Shown here: positions 44,061 to 54,657 of the stretch, piece after piece
How positions within the stretch are numbered: position 1 is the first letter of the stretch
How the letters are laid out: every line of letters starts with the position of its first letter
Assembly (NCBI GenBank): GCA_026225945.1
Contig: JAMJFZ010003163.1
Location: 20,086,501-20,150,500, forward strand
DNA from: Cricetomys ansorgei
Lineage: Eukaryota > Chordata > Mammalia > Rodentia > Nesomyidae
Reading direction: 5' to 3'
Length of the DNA: 64,000 nt
The notes under the pieces: model-generated
Told to the model about the DNA's origin: nothing
Database searches by the model: none
Seen by the model: the letters and a program-made list of their open reading frames with translations, nothing else
Position numbers and translations under genes: made by a program

Positions 44061-44756
44061 TAGCTAAATGACCCAATCTTTAAAACAGTAATTTTGATAA
44101 AAGAGATTCCTTCAGCCCATCATTCCAACATGCCTCCTGGGTTCAGGTGTGACCTCTAAGTGGTCATAACGCCTCCATTTAATCAAGTTGTTCTCAACAC
44201 ATCATTTATGCTCATTTCCATCCAGGAACTAGGAAGCCTTCAGAAGGTCCTGGCACTTCGGGGTTAATTCTAGCAGAGTCCTAAGCAGCAGGAAGTGAAA
44301 GCAGCCCAAGCCCATGTCAGGAGGAGGTGGACTGCTGAGAATGAACGAGCTGGGCGAAATGCATTATGATCATTCTCAGCACAGACAGATTGTCTTTTCC
44401 TTGTTGATAGTAGAAAATCAATACTGTTGTTTCTGTTCGGGTTTTCAAGGGCACAAGTTGCTGCTACTTTGGGCTGGGGAAGTTCATGGGGTGGTTAACA
44501 AAATGTCAGCAGCGATTGAGCAATTCAAGCCAGATTGACATCCATGTGCCATAAGTCTACCCTGAGTGAACTGGGAGCCACAGGGGAAGGCAAGAGCGTC
44601 CGGGGCCACGAGGAGCAGGTACGATGACTCATTGAGCTACAAAAGTGATTTCTGACTTCATCCAATAGGTAAAAAGATGATATGGCATTGTCCCTGGAAT
44701 AGGCAGCCATCATGAGGAAGACAGAAAAAGCTCTGGTCCAAAAAAGCTGTCTCATC
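44061..44756. other. Unique non-coding sequence
   Basis: No gene or transposon is recognised. Confidence 0.5.
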
Positions 44757-45116
44757 AGTGTTCCATTGCTGTGAAGAGACTCCATGACCACGGCAACTCA
44801 TAAAAGAAAGCATTTCACTGGGGATTGCTTATTGTTTCAGAGGTTTAATCATTATCATCATGGCGGGGAGCATGGCAGACATGGGGCTGGAGAAGTAGCT
44901 GAGAGTTCCACATCCGAATCTGAATGCTGCAGGAAGAGAGAGACCCTGGGCCTGGATTAGGCTTTTGAAGCCCCAAAGTCCACCCCAAGTGACACACTTC
45001 CTCCAGTAAAGCCACACCTCTTAATCCCTTTAATCCTTTCAAATAGAGCCACTCCCTGGTGACTGAGAATTCAAATATTTGAGCCTATGGGGACCATTGG
45101 TATTCAAATAACCACA
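44757..45116 (-). mobile_element. Rodent LTR (ERVL-like), antisense
   Basis: The order 'ttgctgtgaagagactccat', 'gaccacggcaactcataaaa', 'attatcatcatggcggggag', 'gctgagagttccacatccga', 'agtgacacacttcctccagt' and 'gccacacctcttaatc' is a familiar rodent LTR-like repeat in antisense. It shares the terminal 'catgacca' segment with the other LTR copies in this window. Confidence 0.7.
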
Positions 45117-45224
45117 CTTCCTTTTTACCACTCTTTCCATTTCCCATCTCTAAGCTCTGTTCCCATTCCCAAGTAGCAGAAGGTTGTTATTACTAAGAAT
45201 CTCACGGTAACAAAGGGGCGGGCT
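45117..45224. other. Unassigned sequence
   Basis: Nothing is recognised. Confidence 0.4.
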
Positions 45225-45390
45225 CCAGAGCCCATAGGCCTGAGCTTAAAAGCTGAGGTGGGCTAAGATAGAATGAGATTGCTTGCTGAGCCTTTCTCTA
45301 CCCCAGCTTCTTCAACTATAAAAGTGGGTAACAGTTTGTGAGGTGTCCATGAGACATGCAGGTGAAGGGTCTCATTTGTAGCAAATGTTT
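45225..45390 (+). mobile_element. MIR SINE relic
   Basis: The series 'ggctccagagcccataggcc', 'gcttcttcaactataaaagt' and 'gtgaggtgtccatgagacat' resembles sense MIR. Confidence 0.5.
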
Positions 45391-46459
45391 TCAGTTCTTT
45401 TTTCCCTCCCATTACTGGACTTTCCTGCTTGCCTTAAAACCCTACATCTCAGAACACAACTCCCCTTCCCAGGAAAATAATCTGTTGTATTCATTTAGAC
45501 CAAAAGATTGACAGCGGTTCCCCCCGACCCCCATATGCACCTTACGGGGGCATAAAGTATTGTCAGCGAATTATGAAGTGTAACCATCCTGTAAAGCCCT
45601 AAGAGGAACGTATGGGACAGAGCTCATTAATGTATTGGTCTTTTGAGGTATTTTAAGGTTCCTTATTCCAAAGTGACAACTCAGATTATGGGGTCTTAGT
45701 GGTTGAAGCGCTGAAGTTATAAAGATGCTAGGGACCTCTATAATAATACCATACAGGAAGTGTCTATACTGTCTGCAATAGGTCAGGGTGACACTGGCTG
45801 TAAGGTCTGAATTGTTTGCTTTCAGCTAGAGTTTTGGAGAATTATTATATATTGTGCTAATCAATAAAATGCCACATACCACTCTACCTGCCAATAAGCA
45901 TGGTTTACAACATACATGAATGTCTGATTAAAGTCACTGTGCCATGGGGCAGGGAGACTAAGGCCATGTTCCATGCATTCAATGGGACTTAGTCCACTTC
46001 CATCTGTCTACATTTCACTATACCACAGGCTACCCCTGGTAAAAGAGTCCAAGGATCCATCCAGGGATGCTAAGGACCAAGAAACAGCTTGGTGAGTTGT
46101 TAGCCAGTGTCTGCCACACATAAATTTTGTGGTTTTTTTTCAGCTGGGGCAAGGTTAAGATCCAATTTGAAGGGGGAAGAATCAGAGGGTAGGTTACATG
46201 GGTGGATCTTGAAGGAAGAGAGTTAGACCCTAGGGAATAAAATTTAAGGAGGTACTTCACATGAGAGGCCCGCAATTCAATGCCCTGGAGAGCGTGCCTC
46301 CTTAAATAAAGTGTCCTGAGCACCTCATTTATTTTGTCCTGTAAGGAACTTGGTGTCCATAACTGTTGTTAGGCTAGCTAACTGTTTCTCTTCCTGTAAG
46401 TTTTTGCTCATTGGATGACTATAATCTCTTATCTTTTGTTGGCATACATTTAAAAATTT
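45391..46459. other. Unassigned non-coding sequence
   Basis: No gene or firm repeat match. Some may be very old transposon debris. Confidence 0.4.
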
Positions 46460-46490
46460 TTAATTTTATTATTATTATTATTATTTTTGT
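46460..46490. repeat. (ATT)n microsatellite
   Basis: Eight or so ATT units. Confidence 0.9.
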
Positions 46491-46812
46491 GCCTTTGTTC
46501 CTGTGTTCATGTGTGTGTACATGTACACGTGGGTGTGGACGAGTGCAGAGGTCAGAGGCTGCTGTCTTCCTCCATTGTTGTCCAGCTTACTTTTTTGAGA
46601 CAGGGTCTCTAATTCAACTTGGAGCTTGCTGATTGGCTGGACTTGTTGGGCAGCAAGCCTTCTATCTCTGTTTGTCTGGCGCTGAGACTGCAAATACACA
46701 CCACCTCGTTTGAATTTTCTCTCTTAAAGTATGGGAGCTGGAGCTCTGACTGCTGTTGTCAGGCTTGCATAAGAAGCACTTTATTGGCTAGGCTGTTTCT
46801 CCAGCCCCTGTT
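46491..46812 (-). mobile_element. Rodent composite SINE (B3/B4/RSINE type), antisense
   Basis: The order 'gtgtggacgagtgcagaggt', 'cagaggctgctgtcttcctc', 'ttttttgagacagggtctct', 'gattggctggacttgttggg', 'gctgagactgcaaatacaca', 'gcataagaagcactttattg' and 'aggctgtttctccagcccc' matches the antisense of a common rodent composite SINE that joins a tRNA-type head to B1-like sequence. The exact name needs a consensus search. Confidence 0.7.
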
Positions 46813-47602
46813 GGTATATACTTCCACATTCTTGTCAACGTGTATTCCCAGCTGATGTAATAGCCGGTATGGGCTTTGTGGCTCATTTCATTTTCTTCTT
46901 CTGTCTTGCAACTGGAAGATCAAAGCAGTCTTTTTCTTTCACTTCACAGCTACAAGCTGGCACAAAACTGTCCCCCAGGAGGCAGCCACCAGTGGACTTA
47001 AACTAAAAGAAGACAGTGGCAAATAGTCTTTATGTCCCTGATCTCCAAAGAGTTACACAGTTCCTGTTACATATGCCTACAGATGTCAGTCAACAGACCT
47101 TGAAGGAACAATTTGGGACAACTGATGGGTTGGAAAGCCCAGTGGTAACACTATCTCATTTTTTATTCTTCAGACGTGATGCTTAGATCATGATGGGAAA
47201 GCATATTTGGGAGCTGCATGTTGCAGACACATTTGTTTGTTTTCACTGAGGAGTACATGCAGTCTTGTACATGTCAGACAGTTGATGGCCGAGGTTTCAA
47301 TTCGAATGCATTACCTCTGCATGGGACAATATCCAGGATTTTGCTAGGATGCCATTAAAGGCAAACAGAATTATAAAAAGTATAATAAAATGTAAATGGC
47401 ATAAAAAGTAAAATATAGAAAGAAAATATATACTAAGTTAGAAATCGTATAGCATAAGTTCTTCCTTCCTTAAGCACTTTCTTGTGTGTGTCAACTCCTC
47501 TCCTCTCTCTGGACTCTCCTCATCACAGCATTTTGGAAAGGAAAAAGGAAATAAAAACAGCCTCAAATGAAGATGAGGGGACCCTCCAAAAGATGACCTA
47601 AA
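46813..47602. other. Unique non-coding sequence
   Basis: Nothing is recognised. Confidence 0.45.
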
Positions 47603-47762
47603 GGCCAGGTGGGATGGTGCATGCTTTGATCCCAGCACTTGGGAGGCAGCAGCAGGTGGATCTCTGTGAGGTCCAGGCTGCCTATTCTCCGGGCAAGCCA
47701 GAGCGACACAGTAAGACCCTGCCTCACAACAAGCAAGCAAGCAAACGATTAAATAAATAAAA
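47603..47762 (+). mobile_element. B1 SINE, diverged
   Basis: The order 'ggccaggtgggatggtgcat', 'gatcccagcacttgggaggc', 'agcaggtggatctctgtgag', 'gcgacacagtaagaccctgc' is B1, with a (CAAG)n/(TAAA)n tail. Confidence 0.9.
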
Positions 47763-47893
47763 GCAAATCCTAAATCAGAGCTGCTTCTAATGCTCTTCTG
47801 ATGTTTCATTTTCTTACCAAGATGTTATAATTTAGACAGGGAGACCCTGAGCAGTTTTCCAGAGTTTTCTGGTTGCAGAAGCAGAAGCTTCTC

Positions 47894-47894
<1 letters not shown>
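47763..47894. other. Unassigned sequence
   Basis: Nothing is recognised. Confidence 0.4.
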
Positions 47895-47949
<55 letters not shown>

Positions 47950-47950
47950 G
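47895..47950 (+). repeat. (CT)23 microsatellite
   Basis: About 46 uninterrupted bases of CT, then TTTCTCTCTG. Confidence 0.97.
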
Positions 47951-48699
47951 TCATTGGATGTGGGGGGGTGAGAGAGTTTATCTTTGGCTTTTTTGAAAAT
48001 CCAGTTTTCCATGACTAAGAAAAGAGACATCAAAGGGCTCACTGAAATAGATAAAATGCCCCATCAAGACACTCTAGTAAAACAGCAGCTTGACGGGCTC
48101 TGAGAGGATGGATCAGAAGCATATGGACTCAATTTCCCTTGGAAAAGTCTACTGGGAAAAGGAAAACCAGCAGTGAGTGTAAAGTGCTTCAAGTATTCCT
48201 TCTATTTCCAGTTCTGAAGGACAGCTCTAATTCTGTCGGTTAAGAAGCCCATTAGGTTGGTTTTAGCTCTGAGTCCAGATTAGATTTTGACTCCCAAGGA
48301 GCACAAGAATTTCAACTGGGGGAGATCCAAAAGAATGATGTCTTTGCTACTGTCTATCTAGAAAGAGCATCCTGTGTTTTAATCATCAAGCACTGGACTT
48401 CATCTTGCGGAGGGAGGAGGGGTGGGGAAAGGGGAGAAAGGATTTGGATCCCCCAGCTTGTGACCTCATGTCCCAGGTCTTCCATCTTCAGATGTCATCA
48501 GCTCTGAAATAATCACTAATTCTTACTACATCTCCTGTGATGGTTGATCATTCTTTTATTTGGTGTCAATTAGATAAGAAAGAATTTCCAATGATCCAAT
48601 AGTCCTGTATTAAAGGGCAGCTCAACCACACATAGCTCATCTCTAGTGTTATCAATTGTTTTGATGGAACAGCCCAGTGGAGATCACTTGGCTGACTCT
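47951..48699. other. Unique sequence; possible LTR 5' trace
   Basis: The part around 48536-48725 ('gtgatggttgatcattcttt') may be a very diverged start of an ERVL-type LTR. The rest is unassigned. Confidence 0.35.
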
Positions 48700-49200
48700 C
48701 CATCCATCCATCAGAGCTTAGATTTATCTGAGGAAATGCAGTTATGATTTAATTACCAAAGGCTGGCTTCAGATACAACAGAATGAGATTTGTTTATAGA
48801 AAGATGGCTTGTTTTTCTCAGTTACTAATCATGAGCTTAATTTTTAATGGAAGAGCATTGCTAGCATAATTAACACCCAATTTACATGTGCATCCATAGA
48901 ACCAATTAATTAAATTTTATTGATGTCTAGTCGCTCTTTAAAATGCTTTCCAAATGCCTCCAAATTGATTTTAAACTGTTGATAGTGGAAGTCAGTTTAC
49001 ACTTTCTTGGGTTTATGAAACACTAACCTCTTCATTCATTAAATATGTTTTATTCACTAGAGGCATTCCATAATTTACCAAGAATATTTTGCTTGGAATG
49101 CACAGTGAAATCTGACGGCATTGCCAGTTTGAACAGTACTTAAAGCAAATGCTACATACTTGGGGCTACAGTCAATTGACTCTCTGGATTTGACAATAAA
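48700..49200. promoter_or_regulatory. Candidate conserved enhancer with paired TEAD sites
   Basis: About 500 bases of AT-rich, transposon-free sequence rich in homeodomain cores ('gatttaattacc', 'ttactaatcatgag', 'gcataattaac', 'ccaattaattaaat'). CATTCCA at 49064-49070 and TGGAATG at 49094-49100 are perfect TEAD (MCAT) sites in opposite orientation, offset by exactly 30 bases. Motifs are seen; conservation and function are inferred. Confidence 0.45.
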
Positions 49201-49225
49201 ACAAAGCAGCATCCCCTTCTGCACC

Positions 49226-49550
49226 TAGAGCAGAAGCAGTTGGCATCACCCAGAGAGGAGGCAGTCACCATCACCCAGAGCAGAGGTAGTCAGCATCACA
49301 CAGAACAGAGATAGTCAGTATCACCCAGAACAGAGACAGTCAGCATTACCCAGAGCAGAGGCAGTCAGCATCACCTAGAGAGAAGGCAGTCAGCATCATC
49401 CAGAACAGAGGCAGTCAGCATCACCTAGAGCAGAGGCAGTCAGCATCACCCAGAGCAGAGGCAGTCAGCATCACCCAGAGCAGAGGCAGTCAGCATCACC
49501 CAGAGCAGAGGCAGTCAGCATCATCCAGAGCAGAGGCAGTCAGCATGAAC
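49226..49550 (+). repeat. 25-bp x 13 minisatellite
   Basis: Thirteen consecutive 25-base units (starts at 49226, 49251, 49276 and so on to 49526) without any length change, total 325 bases. The typical unit begins CAGAGCAGAGGCAGTCAGCA and ends TCACC. The first five units are most diverged and the units from 49426 on nearly identical, which suggests expansion from the 3' side. It directly follows the candidate enhancer. Confidence 0.97.
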
Positions 49551-49662
49551 TGAAGGCATCAAGAAGGCTTCCAGGACAGTGGGATGAGACTGTAGGTAGC
49601 CATTGCAGAAAAGTCTGCTGTAGCCTAGAGTACTAGGTAGTACGCCGCTGAACCTGTTAGAT

Positions 49663-49881
49663 CAGCAGTTCTCAACCTGTGGGTCACCACTCCTTTGAGT
49701 GTCAAATGACCTTTTCACAGGGTTTGTCTAAAAACATTTGCATATTTGATATTTATATTATGACTTATCACAGTAGCAACATTACATTTATGAAACTAAC
49801 AAAAATAATTTTATGGTTATGTGTCACCACAAGATGAACTGTATTAAAGAGTGGCAGCATTAGGAATGTTGAGAACCACTG
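49663..49881 (+). mobile_element. URR1 hAT-Charlie DNA transposon
   Basis: This is a 219-base non-autonomous element with terminal inverted repeats (CAGCAGTTCTCAAC at the left, GTTGAGAACCACTG at the right). Internally 'ctgtgggtcaccactccttt', 'caaatgaccttttcacaggg', 'aataattttatggttatgtg' and 'gaactgtattaaagagtggc' are hallmarks of rodent URR1. The flanks 'tgttagat' (49655-49662) and 'tattcgac' (49882-49889) match at five of eight bases, as expected for a decayed 8-bp hAT target duplication. Confidence 0.92.
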
Positions 49882-49923
49882 TATTCGACAGATCTTCATT
49901 GGGACTTTCCAAAACTAGCAGCG

Positions 49924-50087
49924 GGGGCTGGAGAGATGGCTCAGCTATTAGGATCACTTGGTGCTCTTGAGGAGGACCTAGGTTCGGTTCCCAGTACCTA
50001 TGTGATTAGGCCACTGGATATCTGCCTTTCTCCAGCTTCAAACCACATGCCCCTCCATCTTTTTAAAAAAAAAAAAAAAAAAAAAAA
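49924..50087 (+). mobile_element. B2 SINE
   Basis: It starts with the tRNA-like head 'ggggctggagagatggctca', with A-box 'tggctcagctattagga' and B-box 'ggttcggttcc', and ends in an A23 tail (50065-50087). The body is shorter than a full B2. The long tail suggests a relatively recent insertion. Confidence 0.92.
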
Positions 50088-50120
50088 GTCTTACTTTCTC
50101 AGTTCCTTGTACAAAATGGC

Positions 50121-50285
50121 ACCCTTGGGGTGGACATGGTGTCCCACACCTTGAAAGCCAGCACTGGAGAGGCAGAAGCAGGAGAATCTCGATGAGTTCA
50201 TGACCAGCCTGGTCTCTATAGTAAATTCTGGGACAGCCAGGGCTGTACGGAATGAAACTGTCTTAAAACAACAACAACAAAAAAG
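50121..50285 (+). mobile_element. B1 SINE, diverged
   Basis: The segments 'ttggggtggacatggtgtcc', 'gccagcactggagaggcaga', 'gagttcatgaccagcctggt' and 'gaatgaaactgtcttaaaac' follow B1, with a (CAA)n tail. Confidence 0.9.
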
Positions 50286-50365
50286 AAATAACAAAATAAC
50301 ACCCCTACCCCTATCGCTATGGAGATTGACAAACACATTTTTGTTTAAAGATTAAAAAAAAAGAT

Positions 50366-50592
50366 TATTGGGATGGAGAGACTGTTCAATGGGTAAAAGT
50401 ACTCGCTATCAGGCAAGCCCGACACCCGAGGAGTCTCAACCCTGGAACCCAGATGGCAGCTCATGAGCTCCTGAAACTCTAGTCAGGGAATTTGATGCTC
50501 GTGTCCATCCTCAGTGGGTACCAGGCATGACCATAGTGTACATACAGACATACATACACAGAAAATAAAATAAAATAAAATAAAAATAAAAT
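50366..50592 (+). mobile_element. B2 SINE
   Basis: The head 'gggatggagagactgttcaa', then 'agtctcaaccctggaaccca', 'gatggcagctcatgagctcc' and 'catcctcagtgggtaccagg' is B2-like. It ends in a (AAAT)n tail at about 50562-50592. Confidence 0.8.
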
Positions 50593-50828
50593 ATATCTTT
50601 AAAACAACAACAACCTAGCAGCCATCCTTTATCTTGTTTGGGTCTTTAAAACTAAGCATTGTGCTTCCTGTCTTTCTCCTTACTGTTTTCTTCCCTTCCT
50701 TGGTACACTGAATTACTTTCTCTTTGGAGGTTTCAGTTCTGACGTCATCTCTTCCAAGAAGGCTTCCTGAGTTTCTCAGTAGAGTTGTATGGACAGTATA
50801 ATGACAGAATTGAAATTTAAATCCATTT

Positions 50829-51028
50829 CCAGGGCTAGTGAGATGACTCAACTGGCTAGGGTGCTTGCTGCCAAGCCCGACAACCTGAGTTTCATCCTTA
50901 GGGATGCACAAAGTAGGAGTCGAAGACTGACTCCTGTAGGCTGTCCTCTGATCTCCCTGTGTGTGTAGTGGTTCCCACACACCCACACATGTATACATAC
51001 AAACTGAACCAATGCAGTTAAAACAGTT
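50829..51028 (+). mobile_element. B3 SINE
   Basis: The order 'cagggctagtgagatgactc', 'gcttgctgccaagcccgaca', 'acctgagtttcatccttagg', 'gactgactcctgtaggctgt' and 'cctctgatctccctgtgtgt' is that of B3. The 146-codon minus-strand frame at 50615-51055 crosses this SINE and is spurious. Confidence 0.9.
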
Positions 51029-51659
51029 TAAAGCCATTGCCAAAGATTCTTCCATATCCTGACAGGTTCCTCAGGACAGCAAGCTTTGCTTCTTTCCCAC
51101 CCTGTCGGAGCTGTGTGCTCCGACGAGCCCTCAGTTGCCACACAGAAGTTCTGGCTTCTTTTCAGCTCGTGTTGACGGACCCTTTAGAGCAGCTTTGTCC
51201 TGAAGAAGGGAGGAACAGCAGAGAGAGTGAGAGACAGAGAATCATTGGCTTCTCAGTGGCCTTGGGCAGGAGATACAGCTGGACCATCTCTCCAAAGTTT
51301 TTCCTCTGTCGCCTATAAGTAACCACGTTTATGGGCTTTGCTCATGTCTAGTTACCCAGTCTTTTGTCCAAGTTCTCAGTCTTAAGGCCTCCTTGAGTTC
51401 ACCCTTCCCCTGTTGCTTTACAAAACTGTAATTTTCTCTGTGTTGAACTCCTATTATACTTGGGGTCTGTGGCCCATTTGACCTGCTAGTAGTTCCTCAA
51501 CAGTTCTGGTCACTTAGGATCCATTATTTCTTTATGTATAATAGCCTCCTGTCTTGTGCCCCCTTCTCCAGCATAGTTCTAAGTATCTGGCTGATGGCTA
51601 ATAAGTAGCTGTTAGTTAATATTTCAGTAAATTGAAAGTGTACAGGAGCACTTTTAACA
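51029..51659. other. Unassigned sequence, possible L2 3' end
   Basis: The part at about 51560-51645 ('ccagcatagttctaagtatc', 'aataagtagctgttagttaa') may be a relic of the L2 3' end. Otherwise nothing is recognised. Confidence 0.35.
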
Positions 51660-51826
51660 ATTTTTGTTCATTTGTTTGTTTTTGAGACAAGGTTTCTCTG
51701 TTGTAACTCTGGCTGTCCTAGAACTCGCTCTGTAGACCAGACTGGCCTTGAACTCACAGAGAGAGATCCGCCTGCCTCTGCTTCCTGAGTACTGGGATCA
51801 AAGGTGTGCACCACCACCTCCTAGCC
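51660..51826 (-). mobile_element. B1 SINE, antisense
   Basis: The order '(TTTG)n', 'ttttgagacaaggtttctct', 'gttgtaactctggctgtcct', 'ctctgtagaccagactggcc' and 'aaaggtgtgcaccaccacct' is antisense B1. It ends 17 bases before the LTR element. Confidence 0.95.
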
Positions 51827-51837
51827 TTAACAAATTA

Positions 51838-51843
51838 TTTATT
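51838..51843 (+). repeat. Target-site duplication TTTATT, left copy
   Basis: Identical to 53912-53917 and directly abutting the LTR edge. Six bases is the length made by class II (ERVK-like) integrases. Confidence 0.85.
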
Positions 51844-52166
51844 TGTAGTAGTTAGGCTACTGTGGTGGCTCAGCTAGAGAGACAAGGAAGCATATTTCAT
51901 AAGTGCACACCCTGCCAGACCTCAGCAGAGGGAACCGACACCCTGACCAGTGCCAGCTTCACAGTGGATCCCCAAGTGTCTGAGCTCAGGGCTTTATTGA
52001 TTCAGAGCTCCTTAGGTGCTCTACTGATACCATGTGCAGATCATAAGCAATTAAACACCCCACAGAAATCCAACACCTGCAGACAATACAAGGCCTATGC
52101 ATCCCTTTTTTTAACAGTACACAAAAACAATTATTTTAAACACAACTAAAAATAACTTCTATAACA
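51844..52166 (-). repeat. 3' LTR of the element
   Basis: 323 bases. On the minus strand it begins TGTTATAG and ends CTACTACA, the usual TG...CA edges. It is paired with 53589-53911. Confidence 0.9.
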
Positions 52167-52180
52167 TTTCCCCTTTTCTG
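52167..52180 (-). other. Polypurine tract of the LTR element
   Basis: On the minus strand it reads CAGAAAAGGGGAAA and is followed immediately by the TG of the 3' LTR, as required for plus-strand DNA priming. It fixes the element's orientation. Confidence 0.85.
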
Positions 52181-53588
52181 TATTAAAAAAAAATTGCTTT
52201 GCCTTTACAACACAATTTAACACTACACCAGCAAAATCATTTACAAGAGGAGCAATCACGAGTGTTGCCAATGCACAGAACCCAATGAAACCAAACATCT
52301 ATCTAGCTTTCCTCAATGTCCTTGGACAGCAGAAAAACATTCAATGTCCATTATCTGGAATTCACTCACGATCTCTGGTATCCTCCAAAGGGCTTGGATC
52401 ACTTCTGTGGCTCTGCCCTCTGCAGCACACACCCGGCTTATACTCCAGGCTCCAGCTGGTTTCACTCCACTGCTGCTGCTGTTCTTGATGGTCATCCCAT
52501 GGTACTGGCATCTCAAAAACTGCTGGGGTCCCTTGTTGCAACTGGCTGTACTTTTACCAATAGCCTCTCTTGGGCTCTTTTCATGAAGCCAAGCCTCAAC
52601 TTCTCTGCATGACCCCATTCAATCTGGACCTTTAATTGCTACCTTGGCTGTACCTTCACTAATGGCCTCTCCCAGTGCCAAGCCTCAGCTGCTCTCCAAA
52701 GACCCCTTCATGCCTTCAAAACCAGCACCAGCTGGGTGACTCTTACAGAACCAAGTTCTGCTGCTAGCATGAGATACAACCTCGGCCGGTTCTAGAAGAC
52801 AGTTTCTGTGTACTGACCCTGAGGAAACACTCTCCGTATTTTAAGATAGAGTCTGGTTTGCAGGAAAAATAACTAGTCCTTGTCTGCAGGAAGGGTTCCC
52901 TAGTGGGTGGAGTTCTCATCACCATCACCAGTGCCTGGACTACTTGTAATAAGGTTTTCAGAAACAAGCAAACAAACAACAACAAAAAACTGTTCAGTTT
53001 AACTAAGCGGCTTTTTGGCTCTAATCTGTAGCTTCCTCAAGAGCAGGGGGTCCTGAGCCAGTGAGAAGAATCTCTGCTTGAAACATTCTGGTGGTTTGGT
53101 GGTCTTTCTCACCACCTCTAAGGGGAAGCATATACTCTTCTTCATAGACCTCAAACACAAGATCTTGAAGTTCACACACATACGATGGATCTATCAGAAA
53201 ACTCAGTTTGTGAAACAGCAGGCTACTACCAGCAGCGAGAGGAAGTGTTGGCTCCATGATCAGGACAAGCAGTAAGAACTTTGCTTTTTTCTGCTCCCCA
53301 CTGAATTCTTTATCTCTAAGGGCCTCCATTCTGTGGCTCTACCTCAGAGATTTTTTTTCCTCATTTATTTATTAATTTCACAGCCTTTTCTCGTCATAGA
53401 GGCTTACATCCTTCCTCTCTCTGTTCTTCTTTCAGAAGCCTTCAATTAATACCTTAATCTCTGTCCTCTGGTAGCTTCCCTGAATGTACTTTACCGGACT
53501 CTTTGAGGTCTGGAGTTTCTTTCTCCTCTTCCTTGTCTCCACATTAGATTAGCTGTTGAAATAGCCTGCCCCATGTTGATGTGCCGTT
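52181..53588 (-). other. Internal region of the LTR element, non-coding
   Basis: Frames of about 100 codons occur on both strands (for example 53021-53329 and 52313-52618, minus), but none resembles a retroviral protein and they overlap. The element must have used proteins from another element to move. Confidence 0.7.
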
Positions 53589-53911
53589 TGTAGTAGTTAG
53601 ACTACTGTGATGGCTCAGCTAGAGAGACAAGGAGGCATATTTCATAAGTGCACACCCTGCCAGACATCAGCAGAGGGAACCACCGTCCTGACCAGTGCCA
53701 GCCTCACAGTGGAACCCTGAGTGTCTGACTCAGGGCTTTACTGATTCAGAACTCCTTCAGTGCTCTACTGATACCACGTGCAGATCATAAGCAATCAAAC
53801 ATCCCCCACAGAAATCCAACACCTGCAATCAGTACAAAACCCCAAGGTCTATGCATCCCTCTTTCCAACAGTGCATAAAAACAATTATTTTAAACATAAA
53901 CTTCCATAACA
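53589..53911 (-). repeat. 5' LTR of the element
   Basis: 323 bases. On the minus strand it begins TGTTATGG and ends CTACTACA. It aligns with 51844-52166 along its whole length with a few small indels. Confidence 0.9.
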
Positions 53912-53917
53912 TTTATT
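53912..53917 (+). repeat. Target-site duplication TTTATT, right copy
   Basis: Exact match to 51838-51843. Confidence 0.85.
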
Positions 53918-54657
53918 AAAAGAAAAAAAATCATAGAACACATGTACTAAAACCTCCCTGAACATACCGTGAGATTCTTTCCATGTCTTAGGCAGCCGGC
54001 TGTCAGAAGTAAGGATATGCTGTTATCACTTTACATAGCACAGAATTTCTTCCATTTCGAATACACAATCCACGGGATGCGGATGATATCCCACCACAGA
54101 GCACATGTGCACGGTGCCGGTAAGCACTCCAGTGGCCGAAACATGGTCATGGCTCCACTCACACTTACCAGGCCTAGCTAAAATGGTGAAACCGCCACAC
54201 CGAGGTCTTGAGTTTAGAGCTTTAGATTTCTAGAGATGAAAAAAGAAATCACAATCTCTGCCTTGCATCCCCATGATTTTCGTGGGCCAGAATCCTGTTA
54301 GTGCAACGGGAGTTCTGGTCAGCAGACCATCAGGCCCTTCCCACTGGAGAGCTACCTTAGGACGCAGTCACTGGTGCGACACCAAGGCAGGAACAGATTT
54401 CATGATACTTTTCTTGGGAAAATGCATAATAAAGTAATTTTCACAGGTTAAATTAATCCCTCTTAAATGGGTCACAAATTCTCAGTATTGAGAATGAAAT
54501 TAATAGCCTGAGATTTTATTTTATGCCTAGGCTGATTGAAAAGTTAGATGTCTATTCAATATGCACGTAGTTTGCTGCATCCTGAATAAAATGTTACAAT
54601 ATGTTTGAGCAAGTGTACAACCACACATATAAGCATATGTATTATACATTTCCTTAT
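53918..54657. other. Unique non-coding sequence
   Basis: No gene or transposon is recognised. Confidence 0.5.

Larger units (their letters stand above)
51844..53911 (-). mobile_element. Complete-structure, non-coding LTR retrotransposon (class II-like)
   Basis: This 2068-base unit has two 323-base LTRs in the same orientation, perfect 6-bp target duplications and a polypurine tract next to the left LTR. That makes the left LTR the 3' LTR and puts the element on the minus strand. The 1422-base internal part has no gag, pol or env frame. Parts at 52480-52810 resemble, from memory, the internal sequence of rodent MYSERV-like non-autonomous elements. The LTRs differ at about one base in ten by hand alignment, so the insertion is old. 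No tRNA primer-binding site was recognised next to the right LTR. Confidence 0.88.

Noticed and set aside
49226..49550. Regular repeats resembling a CRISPR array
   Set aside because: Units are contiguous, with no unique spacers, in a rodent nuclear context. It is a minisatellite.
49924..49995. tRNA-like A and B boxes
   Set aside because: They belong to the head of a B2 SINE, which descends from a tRNA, and no cloverleaf of a true tRNA gene is present. The same applies to the B3 and ID copies.
50615..51055. 146-codon minus-strand frame
   Set aside because: Most of it is the antisense of a B3 SINE.
52313..53329. Minus-strand frames inside the LTR element as remnant retroviral genes
   Set aside because: They are short, overlap plus-strand frames and show no protease, reverse transcriptase, integrase or capsid motif. 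The internal region appears non-coding.
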